A stretch of 64,000 nucleotides of DNA from CAKXIK01 sp050947015 (GTDB taxonomy: Bacteria > Bacillota > Clostridia > Oscillospirales > Acutalibacteraceae), in contig JBMNVT010000003.1 in NCBI GenBank assembly GCA_050947015.1, positions 61,000 to 124,999 on the forward strand. The letters run 5' to 3'. Made by a program: the position numbers and the translations under genes. Of this stretch, positions 62,686 to 64,000 are shown piece after piece (within the stretch, counting starts at the first letter, position 1; each line of letters opens with the position of its first letter). The notes below the pieces were generated by a model. That model made no database searches. It was not told the DNA's origin and was given only the letters and a program-made list of their open reading frames with translations.

Positions 62686-63168
62686 TCAGTAAAGTTTCGC
62701 ACCGGCCGGAATGTGAGGATCGACCATCAGCAAATGCAGCTTTTCTTCGCCGTTTTCCTGATGCACGGCGGAGATCAGCATACCGCAGGATTCGATGCCC
62801 ATCATCGGTCTGGGAGGCAGGTTGGTGATCGCAATGCAGGTCTTGCCAACAAGCTCTTCGGGTTCATAATATGCGTGGATCCCGCTCAAAATGGTACGAT
62901 TTACGCCGGTTCCGTCGTCCAGAGTGAACTGAAGCAGCTTCTTGGATTTTTTCACAGCCTCACAAGCCAGCACCTTTACCGCACGGAAATCGCTCTTGGA
63001 GAAGGTTTCAAAGTCCACATAATCTGCAAACAATGGCTCGATCTGCACATTTGAAAAATCGATTTTTTCCTCTGCAATTGGGACAGCAGGAGCGGCTTCG
63101 GCAGGAGCCTCGGCCTGTGCCTCGTTGTTTCCGGCGTTTTTCCGGGCGCCGCCGTCGATGGACTTCAT
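62686..63168 (-). pseudogene. metG: C-terminal tRNA-binding domain of methionyl-tRNA synthetase, cut off
   Basis: The 160-residue open frame has an Ala/Glu-rich linker (EAQAEAPAEAAPAVPIAEEK), then the EMAP/Trbp-type tRNA-binding fold: ADYVDFETFSKSDFRAVKVL, LLQFTLDDGTGVNRTILSGI, CIAITNLPPRPMMGIESCGM and a final HIPAGAKLY. This is the C-terminal domain of clostridial MetG. The catalytic part is missing; no ribosome site precedes ATG 63168 and TAA lies in frame just upstream. An integrase gene begins about 200 bases away, consistent with element insertion in metG. A free-standing tRNA-binding protein is the alternative. Confidence 0.65.
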
Positions 63169-63365
63169 CGTCGGGACGATTTAGGACATCGTTTCAATTC
63201 TTGCTATAACCCAACATAGTTCAAAATAAGTCGCAAATCAGATTTTTTCAAAATCCTACTTTACTTTATTTTCGATTAGTTTCGTGGGGGCTTTGTGTAA
63301 AAATTGATGTAAATGATGTAAATGCTCTAATCCGCCAACTATGAAGTCCGTATCATTATAATCTG

Positions 63366-64000
63366 TTAAACTGACACCTTATTATACTCATTTTTGAAGT
63401 AGGAGTCAAGACCTTCAAATTCGGACTTCCTCAGTTCCTTCGTTACATCGGTATAGATGTTAAGCGTAGTTGAAATATCTTTATGACCGAGCGTGTCCTG
63501 AATGACCTTAACATTTACCCCTGCTTCGCACATTCTTGTTGTGAAAGTGTGCCTTAAAGAATGACAGCTAAAATGCGGGAGCAATACTTCTGCGTTTTCA
63601 TCTTTCAATAACTGCTCGTCGTTGCAGTCACGGATAATGCGGCGGATTGCTTTGTTCAGGGTTGCCTGATGTTGCGGCTGACCAAAACGGTTGATGAAGA
63701 TAAAATCGGTGTATCCATCGACAGTCGCTTCGCAGTGAAGGTCGAGCAGTTCCTGCCTTTCCTTTTCCATTAAGAATGCTTCTTTGACGAAACCGAGCAT
63801 AGGCACTTTTCTTCTTCCTGCCGGGGTTTTGGTCGTATTAACATTGAAGTAACAGCCACGCTTACTGCCCTCAGTACGGTGGTCATAGTAAACCAGCGTG
63901 TGGTTCACATCAATGATACCTTCTTCCAAATCAATATCGCACCATCTTAACCCTGTAACCTCTCCAACACGAAGCCCCGTACCAATCATAACCGCAAACA
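63366..64000 (-). CDS. int: Tyrosine recombinase/integrase, 5' end outside window
   Basis: The catalytic domain of a phage-type integrase, continuing past the window edge. The Arg box is MIGTGLRVGEVTGLRW; the second box is HSLRHTFTTR (H-x-x-R); LGHKDISTTL follows and the nucleophile Tyr is in NIYTDVT. The C-terminus ends at 63366. The pattern resembles Tn916-type and related clostridial ICE integrases. Its 3' end faces the cut-off metG domain, as expected for an integrase next to its attachment site, so the element should extend rightwards beyond the window. Confidence 0.92.
   Translation of the reverse strand, partial: FAVMIGTGLRVGEVTGLRWCDIDLEEGIIDVNHTLVYYDHRTEGSKRGCYFNVNTTKTPAGRRKVPMLGFVKEAFLMEKERQELLDLHCEATVDGYTDFIFINRFGQPQHQATLNKAIRRIIRDCNDEQLLKDENAEVLLPHFSCHSLRHTFTTRMCEAGVNVKVIQDTLGHKDISTTLNIYTDVTKELRKSEFEGLDSYFKNEYNKVSV

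Noticed and set aside
63147..63350. ATGAAGTCC near 63345 as a copy of the metG junction sequence
   Set aside because: It matches only nine bases and in inverted orientation, which does not fit a direct-repeat attachment site.

Overview
The window reads as chromosome from a low-to-mid GC, spore-forming Clostridia (Firmicutes), most like the Oscillospiraceae/Ruminococcaceae. This rests on gene content: SpoIID-like and peptidoglycan-binding proteins, RNase Y, a thrS T-box, the NifU-like/GGGtGRT pair, TPP-riboswitch control of thiW-thiC-thiMED, frequent TTG/GTG starts after strong AGGAGG sites, and sigma-A promoters with 17-base spacers. No rRNA, intact tRNA or CRISPR array was seen.

Layout. 1-2.7 kb (minus): a three-gene cell-wall/spore-type operon. 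2.9-4.7 kb: an IlvD/Edd-family dehydratase closer to sugar-acid dehydratases than to ordinary IlvD. 4.8-9.8 kb: an envelope-stress module of response regulator, histidine kinase, HtrA protease and a PDZ protein without a protease domain. 10.0-26.7 kb: a Wzx/Wzy-type surface polysaccharide locus (galU, epimerase, three glycosyltransferases, polymerase, flippase, an aminotransferase/nucleotidyltransferase/CDP-alcohol transferase cassette, an FrhB-like iron-sulfur protein with a pyruvyl transferase, and rfbACBD for dTDP-rhamnose), closed by a strong terminator. 27.1-30.6 kb: decaying surface or secreted protein genes around a lipoprotein gene.

30.9-33.6 kb: secA. 34.1-36.2 kb: a small membrane protein, then the NifU-like and GGGtGRT genes. 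36.3-40.8 kb: a thiamine operon behind a classical TPP riboswitch and a second, atypical THI-like leader. The gene set implies de novo pyrimidine synthesis and thiazole salvage. 40.9-44 kb: glpQ-like, GtrA-like, TIM-barrel and nrdR genes. 44.2-45.5 kb: an HPr-like protein and an ABC ATPase.

45.6-54.1 kb is the main accessory region. An XRE-type regulator gene appears split in two (N-terminal piece at 54.1 kb, C-terminal piece at 45.6 kb) by about 8 kb of inserted DNA. The insert carries conjugative-element remnants at both edges, decayed IS30-type sequences, and a complete sugar-uptake operon (solute-binding protein, two permeases, AraC regulator, beta-propeller enzyme). A 12-bp direct repeat sits at the two junctions.

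54.3-56.1 kb: a KdpD/KdpE-like two-component pair. 56.2-57.4 kb: two fused pseudogenes. 57.6-59.9 kb: thrS with its T-box. 60.1-61.7 kb: rny. 61.8-64 kb: an alkD remnant, a cut-off MetG C-terminal domain, and a tyrosine integrase running off the window, consistent with a second mobile element inserted in metG.
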